Origin: Ptiloglossa arizonensis
Taxonomy: Eukaryota; Arthropoda; Insecta; Hymenoptera; Colletidae
Direction of reading: 5' to 3'
NCBI RefSeq assembly: GCF_051014685.1
Contig: NW_027478525.1
Location: forward strand, 248,001-312,000
DNA length: 64,000 nt
A model generated the notes under the pieces. The model was not told the origin of the DNA. It searched no databases and worked only from the letters and a program-made list of their open reading frames with translations. Shown here piece after piece: positions 1 to 11,690 of this stretch. Each line of letters begins with the position of its first letter. The first letter of the stretch is position 1. A program made the translations under genes and the position numbers.

Positions 1-175
1 ATATCTCGCGAACGGATTGACCAATCCGCAAAATTTCTGTTGCGTCTGAAAGTAGAAACTCGCCCGACTACAACGGTGTGCGTACTATTCCCCTAGGCCG
101 TTCTAGTTACTCGTTTCGAGCATCAGAACTGCGAAAATTTTGAGTTTCTCAAGCGTTTCTTACATCCAAACTGCC

Positions 176-350
176 ATATCTCGCGAACGGATTGATCAAT
201 CCGCAAAATTTCTGTTGCATCTGAAAGTAGAAACTCGCCCGATTACAACGGTATGCGTACTATTCCCCTAGGCCGTTCTAGTTACTCGTTTCGAGCATCA
301 GAACTGCGAAAATTTTCAGTTTCTCAAGCGTTTCTTACATCCAAACTGCC
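176..350. repeat. Reference monomer with landmarks
   Basis: This is one typical 175-bp unit, used to define phase 1-175. Landmarks in order are: NruI-type TCGCGA at phase 6-11; palindrome CGGATTGATCAATCCG at 13-28; AAAATTT at 30-36; a variable stretch at about 70-125 that holds the AvrII-type CCTAGG at 92-97; the conserved TTTCGAGCATCAGAACTGCG at about 114-133; AAAATTTT at 134-141; and the conserved TTTCTCAAGCGTTTCTTA at about 145-162. Most differences among monomers fall at phase 70-125 and at a few single sites, for example ATA/ACA/ATG in the first trinucleotides and ACATCC/ACCTCC/ATTTCC near phase 163-167. Confidence 0.95.
188..203. other. 16-bp perfect palindrome within monomer
   Basis: CGGATTGATCAATCCG equals its own reverse complement. 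It recurs at phase 13-28 in every monomer carrying the GATTGATCAATCC variant, for example around 363, 713 and 888. The commonest alternative has GACCA at the centre and keeps 7-bp inverted arms around a 2-bp centre (CGGATTG-AC-CAATCCG). The GGTCA variant near 29058 also keeps both 7-bp arms. Variants with GACCGATCC or GATCGACC keep only 5-bp arms. It could be a dimeric protein-binding site or a small hairpin; neither is shown here. Confidence 0.85.
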
Positions 351-546
351 ATATCTCGCGAACGGATTGATCAATCCGCCAAATTTCTGTTGCATCTGAA
401 AGTAGAAACTCGCCCGATTACAACGGTAGGTGTAGTTTTCCCCTAGGCCGTTCCAGTTATTCATTTCGAGCATCAGAACTGCGAAAATGTTGAGTTTCTC
501 AAGCGTTTCTTACATCCAAACTGCCATATCTCGCGAACGGATTGAC

Positions 547-3055
547 TAATCCGCAAAATTTCTGTTGCGTCTGAAAGTAGAAACTCGCCCGATTACAACG
601 GTGTGCGTACTATTCCCCTAGGCCGTTCTAGTTACTCGTTTCGAGCATCAGAACAGCGAAAATTTTGAGTTTCTCAAGCGTTTCTTACATCCAAACTGCC
701 ATATCTCGCGAACGGATTGATCAATCCGCAAAATTTCTGTTGCATCTGAAAGTAGAAACTCGCCCGATTACAACGGTATGCGTACTATTCCCCTAGGCCG
801 TTCTAGTTACTCGTTTCGAGCATCAGAACTGCGAAAATTTTGAGTTCCTCAAGCGTTTCTTACATCCAAACTGCCATATCTCGCGAACGGATTGATCAAT
901 CCGCCAAATTTCTGTTGCATCTGAAAGTAGAAACTCGCCCGATTACAAAGGTAGGTGTAGTTTTCCCCTAGGCCGTTCTAGTTATTCGTTTCGAGCATCA
1001 GAACTGCGAAAATTTTGAGTTTCTCAAACGTTTCTTACATACAAACTGCCATACCTCGCGAACGGATTGACCAATCCGCAAAATTTCTGTTGCATCTGAA
1101 AGTAGAAAATCGCCCGATTACAACGGTATGCGTACTTTTCCCCTATGCCGTTCTAGATACTCGTTTCGAGCATCAGAACTGCGAAAATTTTGAGTTTCTC
1201 AAGCGTTTCTTATTTCCAAACTGCCATATCTCGCGAACGGATTGATCAATCCGCAAAATTTCTGTGGCATCTGAAAGTAGAAACTCGCCCGATTACAACG
1301 GTATGTGTAGTTTTCCCCTAGGCCTAACCAGTTATTCGTTTCGAGCATCAGAACTGCGAAAATTTTGAGTTTCTCAAGCGTTCCTTACCTCCAAACTGCC
1401 ATATCTCGCGAACGGATTGACCAATCCGCAAAATTTCTGTTGCATCTGAAAGTAGAGACTCGCCCGATTACAACGGTGTGTGTAGTTTTCCCCTACGCCG
1501 TTCCAGTTATTCGTTTCGAGCATCAGAACTGCGAAAATTTTGAGTTTCTCAAGCGTTTCATACATCCAAACTGCCATATCTCGCGAACGGATTGACCGAT
1601 CCGCAAAATTTCTGTTGCATCTGAAAGTAGAAACTCGCCCGATTGCAACGGTGTGCGCACTTTTCCCCTAGGCCGTTCCAGTTATTCGTTTCGAGCATCA
1701 GAACTGCGAAAATTTTGAGTTTCTCAAGCGTTTCTTACATCCAAACTGCCATATCTCGCGAACGGATTGATCAATCCGCCAAATTTCTGTTGCATCTGAA
1801 AGTGGAAACTCGCCCGATTACAACGGTATGCGCACTTTTCCCCTAGGCCGTTCTAGTTATTCGTGTCAAGCATCAGAACTGCGAAAATTTTGTGTTTCTC
1901 AAGCGTTTCTTACCTCCAAACTGCCATATCTCGCGAACGGATTGACCAATCCGCAAAATTTCTGTTGCATCTGAAAGTAGAAAATCGCCCGATTACAACG
2001 GTATGCGTACTTTTCCCCTGTGCCGTTCTAGTTACTCGTTTCGAGCATCAGAACTGCGAAAATTTTGAGTTTCTCAAGCGTTTCTTATTTCCAAACTGCC
2101 ATATCTCGCGAACGGATTGACCAATCCGCAAAATTTCTGTTGCGTCTGAAAGTAGAAACTCGCCCGATTACAACGGTGTGCGTACTATTCCCCTAGGCCG
2201 TTCTAGTTATTCGTCTCGAGCATCAGAACTGCGAAAATTTTGAGTTTCTCAAGCGTTTCTTACATCCAAACTGCCATATCTCGCGAACGGATTGACCAAT
2301 CCGCAAAATTTCTGTTGCTTCTGAAAGTAGAAACTCGCCCGATTACAACGGTATTCGTACTTTTCCCCTAGGCCGTTCCAGTTATTCATTTCGAGCATCA
2401 GAACTGCGAAAATTTTGAGTTTCTCAAGCGTTTCTTACCTCCAAACTGCCATATCTCGCGAACGGATTGACCAATCCGCAAAATTTCTGTTGCATCTGAA
2501 AGTAGAAAATCGCCCGATTACAACGGTATGCGTACTTTTCCCCTGTGCCGTTCTAGTTACTCGTTTCGAGCATCAGAACTGCGAAAATTTTGAGTTTCTC
2601 AAACGTTTCTTACATCCAAACTGCCATACCTCGCGAACGGATTGACCAATCCGCAAAATTTCTGTTGCATCTGAAAGTAGAAAATCGCCCGATTACAACG
2701 GTATGCGTACTTTTCCCCTATGCCGTTCTAGATACTCGTTTCGAGCATCAGAACTGCGAAAATTTTGAGTTTCTCAAGCGTTTCTTATTTCCAAACTGCC
2801 ATATCTCGCGAACGGATTGATCAATCCGCAAAATTTCTGTGGCATCTGAAAGTAGAAACTCGCCCGATTACAACGGTATGTGTAGTTTTCCCCTAGGCCT
2901 AACCAGTTATTCGTTTCGAGCATCAGAACTGCGAAAATTTTGAGTTTCTCAAGCGTTCCTTACCTCCAAACTGCCATATCTCGCGAACGGATTGACCAAT
3001 CCGCAAAATTTCTGTTGCATCTGAAAGTAGAGACTCGCCCGATTACAACGGTGTG
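547..3055. repeat. Family A HOR block, copy 1
   Basis: This 2,509-bp block recurs 3,675 bp (21 monomers) downstream at 4222-6730; I noticed no mismatch by eye. Marker monomers include GAACAGCG at 651, TACATACAAAC near 1037, GCCTAACCAG near 1322 and the XhoI-type CTCGAG at 2215-2220. Agreement stops at 3056, where this copy has GTGTGCGTAC and the other has GTGTGTGTAG. Confidence 0.88.
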
Positions 3056-4221
3056 CGTACTATTCCCCTAGGCTGTTCTAGTTACTCGTTTCGAGCATCA
3101 GAACTGCGAAAATTTTGAGTTTCTCAAGCGTTTCTTACCTCCAAACTGCCATATCTCGCGAACGGATTGACCAATCCGCAAAATTTCTGTTGCATCTGAA
3201 AGTAGAAACTCGCTCGATTACAACTGTGGGTGTAGTTTTCCCCTAGGCCGTTCTAGTTATTCGTTTCGAGCATCAGAACTGCGAAAATTTTGAGTTTCTC
3301 AAACGTTTCTTACATCCAAACTGCCATATCTCGCGAACGGATTGACCAATCCGCAAAATTTCTGTTGCATCTGAAAGTAGAGAATCGCCCGATTACAACG
3401 GTATGCGTACTTTTCCCCTGTGCCGTTCTAGTTACTCGTTTCGAGCATCAGAACTGCGAAAATTTTGAGTTTCTCAAGCGTTTCTTATTTCCAAACTGCC
3501 ATATCTCGCGAACGGATTGACCAATCCGCAAAATTTCTGTTGCGTCTGAAAGTAGAAACTCGCCCGATTACAACGGTGTGCGTACTATTCCCCTAGGCCG
3601 TTCTAGTTATTCGTCTCGAGCATCAGAACTGCGAAAATTTTGAGTTTCTCAAGCGTTTCTTACATCCAAACTGCCATATCTCGCGAACGGATTGACCAAT
3701 CCGCAAAATTTCTGTTGCTTCTGAAAGTAGAAACTCGCCCGATTACAACGGTATTCGTACTTTTCCCCTAGGCCGTTCCAGTTATTCATTTCGAGCATCA
3801 GAACTGCGAAAATTTTGAGTTTCTCAAGCGTTTCTTACCTCCAAACTGCCATATCTCGCGAACGGATTGACCAATCCGCAAAATTTCTGTTGCATCTGAA
3901 AGTAGAAACTCGCTCGATTACAACTGTGGGTGTAGTTTTCCCCTAGGCCGTTCTAGTTATTCGTTTCGAGCATCAGAACTGCGAAAATTTTGAGTTTCTC
4001 AAACGTTTCTTACATCCAAACTGCCATATCTCGCGAACGGATTGACCAATCCGCAAAATTTCTGTTGCATCTGAAAGTAGAAAATCGCCCGATTACAACG
4101 GTATGCGTACTTTTCCCCTGTGCCGTTCTAGTTACTCGTTTCGAGCATCAGAACTGCGAAAATTTTGAGTTTCTCAAGCGTTTCTTATTTCCAAACTGCC
4201 ATATCTCGCGAACGGATTGAC
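3056..4221. repeat. Family A bridge with a 4-monomer repeat
   Basis: These monomers lie between the two copies of the 2.5-kb block. Within them, 3091-3609 matches 3791-4309 at an offset of 700 bp (4 monomers), marked by CGCTCGATTACAACTGTGGG near 3212 and 3912. That marker appears again near 7587, which is 3,675 bp after 3912. The 21-mer relationship is therefore also present here, but rearranged. Confidence 0.8.
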
Positions 4222-6730
4222 CAATCCGCAAAATTTCTGTTGCGTCTGAAAGTAGAAACTCGCCCGATTACAACGGTGTGCGTACTATTCCCCTAGGCCG
4301 TTCTAGTTACTCGTTTCGAGCATCAGAACAGCGAAAATTTTGAGTTTCTCAAGCGTTTCTTACATCCAAACTGCCATATCTCGCGAACGGATTGATCAAT
4401 CCGCAAAATTTCTGTTGCATCTGAAAGTAGAAACTCGCCCGATTACAACGGTATGCGTACTATTCCCCTAGGCCGTTCTAGTTACTCGTTTCGAGCATCA
4501 GAACTGCGAAAATTTTGAGTTCCTCAAGCGTTTCTTACATCCAAACTGCCATATCTCGCGAACGGATTGATCAATCCGCCAAATTTCTGTTGCATCTGAA
4601 AGTAGAAACTCGCCCGATTACAAAGGTAGGTGTAGTTTTCCCCTAGGCCGTTCTAGTTATTCGTTTCGAGCATCAGAACTGCGAAAATTTTGAGTTTCTC
4701 AAACGTTTCTTACATACAAACTGCCATACCTCGCGAACGGATTGACCAATCCGCAAAATTTCTGTTGCATCTGAAAGTAGAAAATCGCCCGATTACAACG
4801 GTATGCGTACTTTTCCCCTATGCCGTTCTAGATACTCGTTTCGAGCATCAGAACTGCGAAAATTTTGAGTTTCTCAAGCGTTTCTTATTTCCAAACTGCC
4901 ATATCTCGCGAACGGATTGATCAATCCGCAAAATTTCTGTGGCATCTGAAAGTAGAAACTCGCCCGATTACAACGGTATGTGTAGTTTTCCCCTAGGCCT
5001 AACCAGTTATTCGTTTCGAGCATCAGAACTGCGAAAATTTTGAGTTTCTCAAGCGTTCCTTACCTCCAAACTGCCATATCTCGCGAACGGATTGACCAAT
5101 CCGCAAAATTTCTGTTGCATCTGAAAGTAGAGACTCGCCCGATTACAACGGTGTGTGTAGTTTTCCCCTACGCCGTTCCAGTTATTCGTTTCGAGCATCA
5201 GAACTGCGAAAATTTTGAGTTTCTCAAGCGTTTCATACATCCAAACTGCCATATCTCGCGAACGGATTGACCGATCCGCAAAATTTCTGTTGCATCTGAA
5301 AGTAGAAACTCGCCCGATTGCAACGGTGTGCGCACTTTTCCCCTAGGCCGTTCCAGTTATTCGTTTCGAGCATCAGAACTGCGAAAATTTTGAGTTTCTC
5401 AAGCGTTTCTTACATCCAAACTGCCATATCTCGCGAACGGATTGATCAATCCGCCAAATTTCTGTTGCATCTGAAAGTGGAAACTCGCCCGATTACAACG
5501 GTATGCGCACTTTTCCCCTAGGCCGTTCTAGTTATTCGTGTCAAGCATCAGAACTGCGAAAATTTTGTGTTTCTCAAGCGTTTCTTACCTCCAAACTGCC
5601 ATATCTCGCGAACGGATTGACCAATCCGCAAAATTTCTGTTGCATCTGAAAGTAGAAAATCGCCCGATTACAACGGTATGCGTACTTTTCCCCTGTGCCG
5701 TTCTAGTTACTCGTTTCGAGCATCAGAACTGCGAAAATTTTGAGTTTCTCAAGCGTTTCTTATTTCCAAACTGCCATATCTCGCGAACGGATTGACCAAT
5801 CCGCAAAATTTCTGTTGCGTCTGAAAGTAGAAACTCGCCCGATTACAACGGTGTGCGTACTATTCCCCTAGGCCGTTCTAGTTATTCGTCTCGAGCATCA
5901 GAACTGCGAAAATTTTGAGTTTCTCAAGCGTTTCTTACATCCAAACTGCCATATCTCGCGAACGGATTGACCAATCCGCAAAATTTCTGTTGCTTCTGAA
6001 AGTAGAAACTCGCCCGATTACAACGGTATTCGTACTTTTCCCCTAGGCCGTTCCAGTTATTCATTTCGAGCATCAGAACTGCGAAAATTTTGAGTTTCTC
6101 AAGCGTTTCTTACCTCCAAACTGCCATATCTCGCGAACGGATTGACCAATCCGCAAAATTTCTGTTGCATCTGAAAGTAGAAAATCGCCCGATTACAACG
6201 GTATGCGTACTTTTCCCCTGTGCCGTTCTAGTTACTCGTTTCGAGCATCAGAACTGCGAAAATTTTGAGTTTCTCAAACGTTTCTTACATCCAAACTGCC
6301 ATACCTCGCGAACGGATTGACCAATCCGCAAAATTTCTGTTGCATCTGAAAGTAGAAAATCGCCCGATTACAACGGTATGCGTACTTTTCCCCTATGCCG
6401 TTCTAGATACTCGTTTCGAGCATCAGAACTGCGAAAATTTTGAGTTTCTCAAGCGTTTCTTATTTCCAAACTGCCATATCTCGCGAACGGATTGATCAAT
6501 CCGCAAAATTTCTGTGGCATCTGAAAGTAGAAACTCGCCCGATTACAACGGTATGTGTAGTTTTCCCCTAGGCCTAACCAGTTATTCGTTTCGAGCATCA
6601 GAACTGCGAAAATTTTGAGTTTCTCAAGCGTTCCTTACCTCCAAACTGCCATATCTCGCGAACGGATTGACCAATCCGCAAAATTTCTGTTGCATCTGAA
6701 AGTAGAGACTCGCCCGATTACAACGGTGTG
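4222..6730. repeat. Family A HOR block, copy 2
   Basis: This is the partner of 547-3055 at +3,675 bp, with its XhoI-type site at 5890-5895. Its own middle part is copied again: about 4,690-5,545 matches about 6,265-7,120 at an offset of 1,575 bp (9 monomers). A large HOR exchange was therefore followed by a smaller duplication overlapping its end. Confidence 0.88.
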
Positions 6731-9700
6731 TGTAGTTTTCCCCTACGCCGTTCCAGTTATTCGTTTCGAGCATCAGAACTGCGAAAATTTTGAGTTTCTC
6801 AAGCGTTTCATACATCCAAACTGCCATATCTCGCGAACGGATTGACCGATCCGCAAAATTTCTGTTGCATCTGAAAGTAGAAACTCGCCCGATTGCAACG
6901 GTGTGCGCACTTTTCCCCTAGGCCGTTCCAGTTATTCGTTTCGAGCATCAGAACTGCGAAAATTTTGAGTTTCTCAAGCGTTTCTTACATCCAAACTGCC
7001 ATATCTCGCGAACGGATTGATCAATCCGCCAAATTTCTGTTGCATCTGAAAGTGGAAACTCGCCCGATTACAACGGTATGCGCACTTTTCCCCTAGGCCG
7101 TTCTAGTTATTCGTGTCAAGCATCAGAACTGCGAAAATTTTGAGTTTCTCAAGCGTTTCTTACCTCCAAACTGCCATATCTCGCGAACGGATTGACCAAT
7201 CCGCAAAATTTCTGTTGCTTCTGAAAGTAGAAACTCGCCCGATTACAACGGTATTCGTACTTTTCCCCTAGGCCGTTCCAGTTATTCATTTCGAGCATCA
7301 GAACTGCGAAAATTTTGTGTTTCTCAAGCGTTTCTTACCTCCAAACTGCCATATCTCGCGAACGGATTGACCAATCCGCAAAATTTCTGTTGCATCTGAA
7401 AGTAGAAACTCGCCCGATTACAACGGTGTGCGTACTATTCCCCTAGGCCGTTCTAGTTACTCGTTTCGAGCATCAGAACTGCGAAAATTTTGAGTTTCTC
7501 AAGCGTTTCTTACCTCCAAACTGCCATATCTCGCGAACGGATTGACCAATCCGCAAAATTTCTGTTGCATCTGAAAGTAGAAACTCGCTCGATTACAACT
7601 GTGGGTGTAGTTTTCCCCTAGGCCGTTCTAGTTATTCGTTTCGAGCATCAGAACTGCGAAAATTTTGAGTTTCTCAAACGTTTCTTACATCCAAACTGCC
7701 ATATCTCGCGAACGGATTGACCAATCCGCAAAATTTCTGTTGCATCTGAAAGTAGAAAATCGCCCGATTACAACGGTATGCGTACTTTTCCCCTGTGCCG
7801 TTCTAGTTACTCGTTTCGAGCATCAGAACTGCGAAAATTTTGAGTTTCTCAAGCGTTTCTTATTTCCAAACTGCCATATCTCGCGAACGGATTGACCAAT
7901 CCGCAAAATTTCTGTTGCGTCTGAAAGTAGAAACTCGCCCGATTACAACGGTGTGCGTACTATTCCCCTAGGCCGTTCTAGTTATTCGTCTCGAGCATCA
8001 GAACTGCGAAAATTTTGAGTTTCTCAAGCGTTTCTTACATCCAAACTGCCATATCTCGCGAACGGATTGATCAATCCGCAAAATTTCTGTTGCATCTGAA
8101 AGTAGAAACTCGCCCGATTACAACGGTATGCGTACTATTCCCCTAGGCCGTTCTAGTTACTCGTTTCGAGCATCAGAACTGCGAAAATTTTCAGTTTCTC
8201 AAGCGTTTCTTACATCCAAACTGCCATATCTCGCGAACGGATTGATCAATCCGCCAAATTTCTGTTGCATCTGAAAGTAGAAACTCGCCCGATTACAACG
8301 GTAGGTGTAGTTTTCCCCTAGGCCGTTCCAGTTATTCATTTCGAGCATCAGAACTGCGAAAATTTTGAGTTTCTCAAGCGTTTCTTACATCCAAACTGCC
8401 ATATCTCGCGAACGGATTGACCAATCCGCAAAATTTCTGTTGCGTCTGAAAGTAGAAACTCGCCCGATTACAACGGTATGCGTACTTTTCCCCTATGCCG
8501 TTCTAGATACTCGTTTCGAGCATCAGAACTGCGAAAATTTTGAGTTTCTCAAGCGTTTCTTATTTCCAAACTGCCATATCTCGCGAACGGATTGATCAAT
8601 CCGCAAAATTTCTGTGGCATCTGAAAGTAGAAACTCGCCCGATTACAACGGTATGTGTAGTTTTCCCCTAGGCCTAACCAGTTATTCGTTTCGAGCATCA
8701 GAACTGCGAAAATTTTGAGTTTCTCAAGCGTTCCTTACCTCCAAACTGCCATATCTCGCGAACGGATTGACCAATCCGCAAAATTTCTGTTGCATCTGAA
8801 AGTAGAGACTCGCCCGATTACAACGGTGTGTGTAGTTTTCCCCTACGCCGTTCCAGTTATTCGTTTCGAGCATCAGAACTGCGAAAATTTTGAGTTTCTC
8901 AAGCGTTTCATACATCCAAACTGCCATATCTCGCGAACGGATTGACCGATCCGCAAAATTTCTGTTGCATCTGAAAGTAGAAACTCGCCCGATTGCAACG
9001 GTGTGCGCACTTTTCCCCTAGGCCGTTCCAGTTATTCGTTTCGAGCATCAGAACTGCGAAAATTTTGAGTTTCTCAAGCGTTTCTTACATCCAAACTGCC
9101 ATATCTCGCGAACGGATTGATCAATCCGCCAAATTTCTGTTGCATCTGAAAGTGGAAACTCGCCCGATTACAACGGTATGCGCACTTTTCCCCTAGGCCG
9201 TTCTAGTTATTCGTGTCAAGCATCAGAACTGCGAAAATTTTGAGTTTCTCAAGCGTTTCTTACCTCCAAACTGCCATATCTCGCGAACGGATTGACCAAT
9301 CCGCAAAATTTCTGTTGCTTCTGAAAGTAGAAACTCGCCCGATTACAACGGTATTCGTACTTTTCCCCTAGGCCGTTCCAGTTATTCATTTCGAGCATCA
9401 GAACTGCGAAAATTTTGAGTTCCTCAAGCGTTTCTTACCTCCAAACTGCCATATCTCGCGAACGGATTGACCAATCCGCAAAATTTCTGTTGCATCTGAA
9501 AGTAGAAACTCGCCCGGTTACAACGGTGTGCGTACTATTCCCCTAGGCCGTTCTAGTTACTCGTTTCGAGCATCAGAACTGCGAAAATTTTGAGTTTCTC
9601 AAGCATTTCTTACATCCAAACTGCCATATCTCGCGAACGGATTGATCAATCCGCCAAATTTCTGTTGCATCTGAAAGTAGAAACTCGCCCGATTACAACG

Positions 9701-11690
9701 GTAGGTGTAGTTTTCCCCTAGGCCGTTCTAGTTATTCGTTTCAAGCATCAGAACTGCGAAAATTTTGAGTTTCTCAAACGTTTCTTACATCCAAACTGCC
9801 ATATCTCGCGAACGGATTGACCAATCCGCAAAATTTCTGTTGCATCTGAAAGTAGAAAATCGCCCGATTACAACGGTATGCGTACTTTTCCCCTATGCCG
9901 TTCTAGATACTCGTTTCGAGCATCAGAACTGCGAAAATTTTGAGTTTCTCAAGCGTTTCTTATTTCCAAACTGCCATATCTCGCGAACGGATTGATCAAT
10001 CCGCAAAATTTCTGTGTCATCTGAAAGTAGAAACTCGCCCGATTACAACGGTATGTGTAGTTTTCCCCTAGGCCTAACCAGTTATTCGTTTCGAGCATCA
10101 GAACTGCGAAAATTTTGAGTTTCTCAAGCGTTCCTTACCTCCAAACTGCCATATCTCGCGAACGGATTGACCAATCCGCAAAATTTCTGTTGCATCTGAA
10201 AGTAGAGACTCGCCCGATTACAACGGTGTGTGTAGTTTTCCTCTACGCCGTTCCAGTTATTCGTTTCGAGCATCAGAACTGCGAAAATTTTGAGTTTCTC
10301 AAGCGTTTCATACATCCAAACTGCCATATCTCGCGAACGGATTGACCGATCCGCAAAATTTCTGTTGGATCTGAAAGTAGAAACTCGCCCGATTACAACG
10401 GTATGCGTACTATTCCCCTAGGCCGTTCTAGTTACTCGTTTCGAGCATCAGAACTGCGAAAATTTTGAGTTTCTCAAGCATTTCTTACATCCAAACTGCC
10501 ATATCTCGCGAACGGATTGATCAATCCGCCAAATTTCTGTTGCATCTGAAAGTAGAAACTCGCCCGATTACAACGGTAGGTGTAGTTTTCCCCTAGGCTG
10601 TTCTAGTTATTCGTTTCAAGCATCAGAACTGCGAAAATTTTGAGTTTCTCAAACGTTTCTTACATCCAAACTGCCATATCTCGCGAACGGATTGACCAAT
10701 CCGCAAAATTTCTGTTGCATCTGAAAGTAGAAAATCGCCCGATTACAACGGTATGCGTACTTTTCCCCTATGCCGTTCTAGATACTCGTTTCGAGCATCA
10801 GAACTGCGAAAATTTTGAGTTTCTCAAGCGTTTCTTATTTCCAAACTGCCATATCTCGCGAACGGATTGATCAATCCGCAAAATTTCTGTGTCATCTGAA
10901 AGTAGAAACTCGCCCGATTACAACGGTATGTGTAGTTTTCCCCTAGGCCTAACCAGTTATTCGTTTCGAGCATCAGAACTGCGAAAATTTTGAGTTTCTC
11001 AAGCGTTCCTTACCTCCAAACTGCCATATCTCGCGAACGGATTGACCAATCCGCAAAATTTCTGTTGCATCTGAAAGTAGAGACTCGCCCGATTACAACG
11101 GTGTGTGTAGTTTTCCTCTACGCCGTTCCAGTTATTCGTTTCGAGCATCAGAACTGCGAAAATTTTGAGTTTCTCAAACGTTTCTTACATCCAAACTGCC
11201 ATATCTCGCGAACGGAATGACCAATCCGCAAAATTTCTGTTGCATCTGAAAGTAGAAAATCGCCCGATTACAACGGTATGCGTACTTTTCCCCTATGCCG
11301 TTCTAGTTACTCGTTTCGAGCATCAGAACTGCGAAAATTTTGAGTTTCTCAAGCGTTTCTTATTTCCAAACTGCCATATCTCGCGAACGGATTGACCAAT
11401 CCGCAAAATTTCTGTTGCGTCTGAAAGTAGAAACTCGCCCGATTACAACGGTATGCGTACCTTTCCCCTATGCCGTTCCAGTTATTCGTTTCGAGCATCA
11501 GAACTGCGAAAATTTTGAGTTTCTCAAGCGTTTCTTACATCCAAACTGCCATATCTCGCGAACGGATTGACCAATCCGCAAAATTTCTGTGGCATCTGAA
11601 AGTAGAAACTCGCCCGATTACAACGGTATGCGTACTTTTCCCCTAGGCCGTTCTAGTTATTCGTTTCGAGCATCAGAACGGCGAAATTTT
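6731..11690. repeat. Rearranged family A segment
   Basis: This stretch is family A monomers shuffled by several out-of-register duplications. About 6,376-7,310 matches 8,476-9,410 at 2,100 bp (12 monomers). About 9,530-10,290 matches 10,405-11,165 at 875 bp (5 monomers), marked by CTGTGTCATCTG near 10010 and 10885. The rare TCAAGCATTTCTTAC variant occurs at about 9600 and 10475. No non-satellite sequence is present. Confidence 0.85.

Larger units (their letters stand above)
1..546. repeat. Left-edge monomers, family A fragment
   Basis: These are about three monomers of family A entering from outside the window. From about 136 they run in register with 8011-8475, an offset of 7,875 bp or 45 monomers. 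Both places share the uncommon TTTTCAGTTTCTC variant, at 315 and 8190. The first monomer has GCCCGACTAC where nearly all others have GCCCGATTAC. No other element is seen. Confidence 0.8.

Noticed and set aside
1015..1245. Open frames of about 63-117 codons, repeated on both strands throughout the array
   Set aside because: They follow the satellite period and occur wherever variants happen to lack a stop. Many, including this one, begin with TTG rather than ATG. Since 175 = 58 x 3 + 1, the frame shifts at every monomer, so no repeat protein can run through. No domain, promoter or codon bias is seen.
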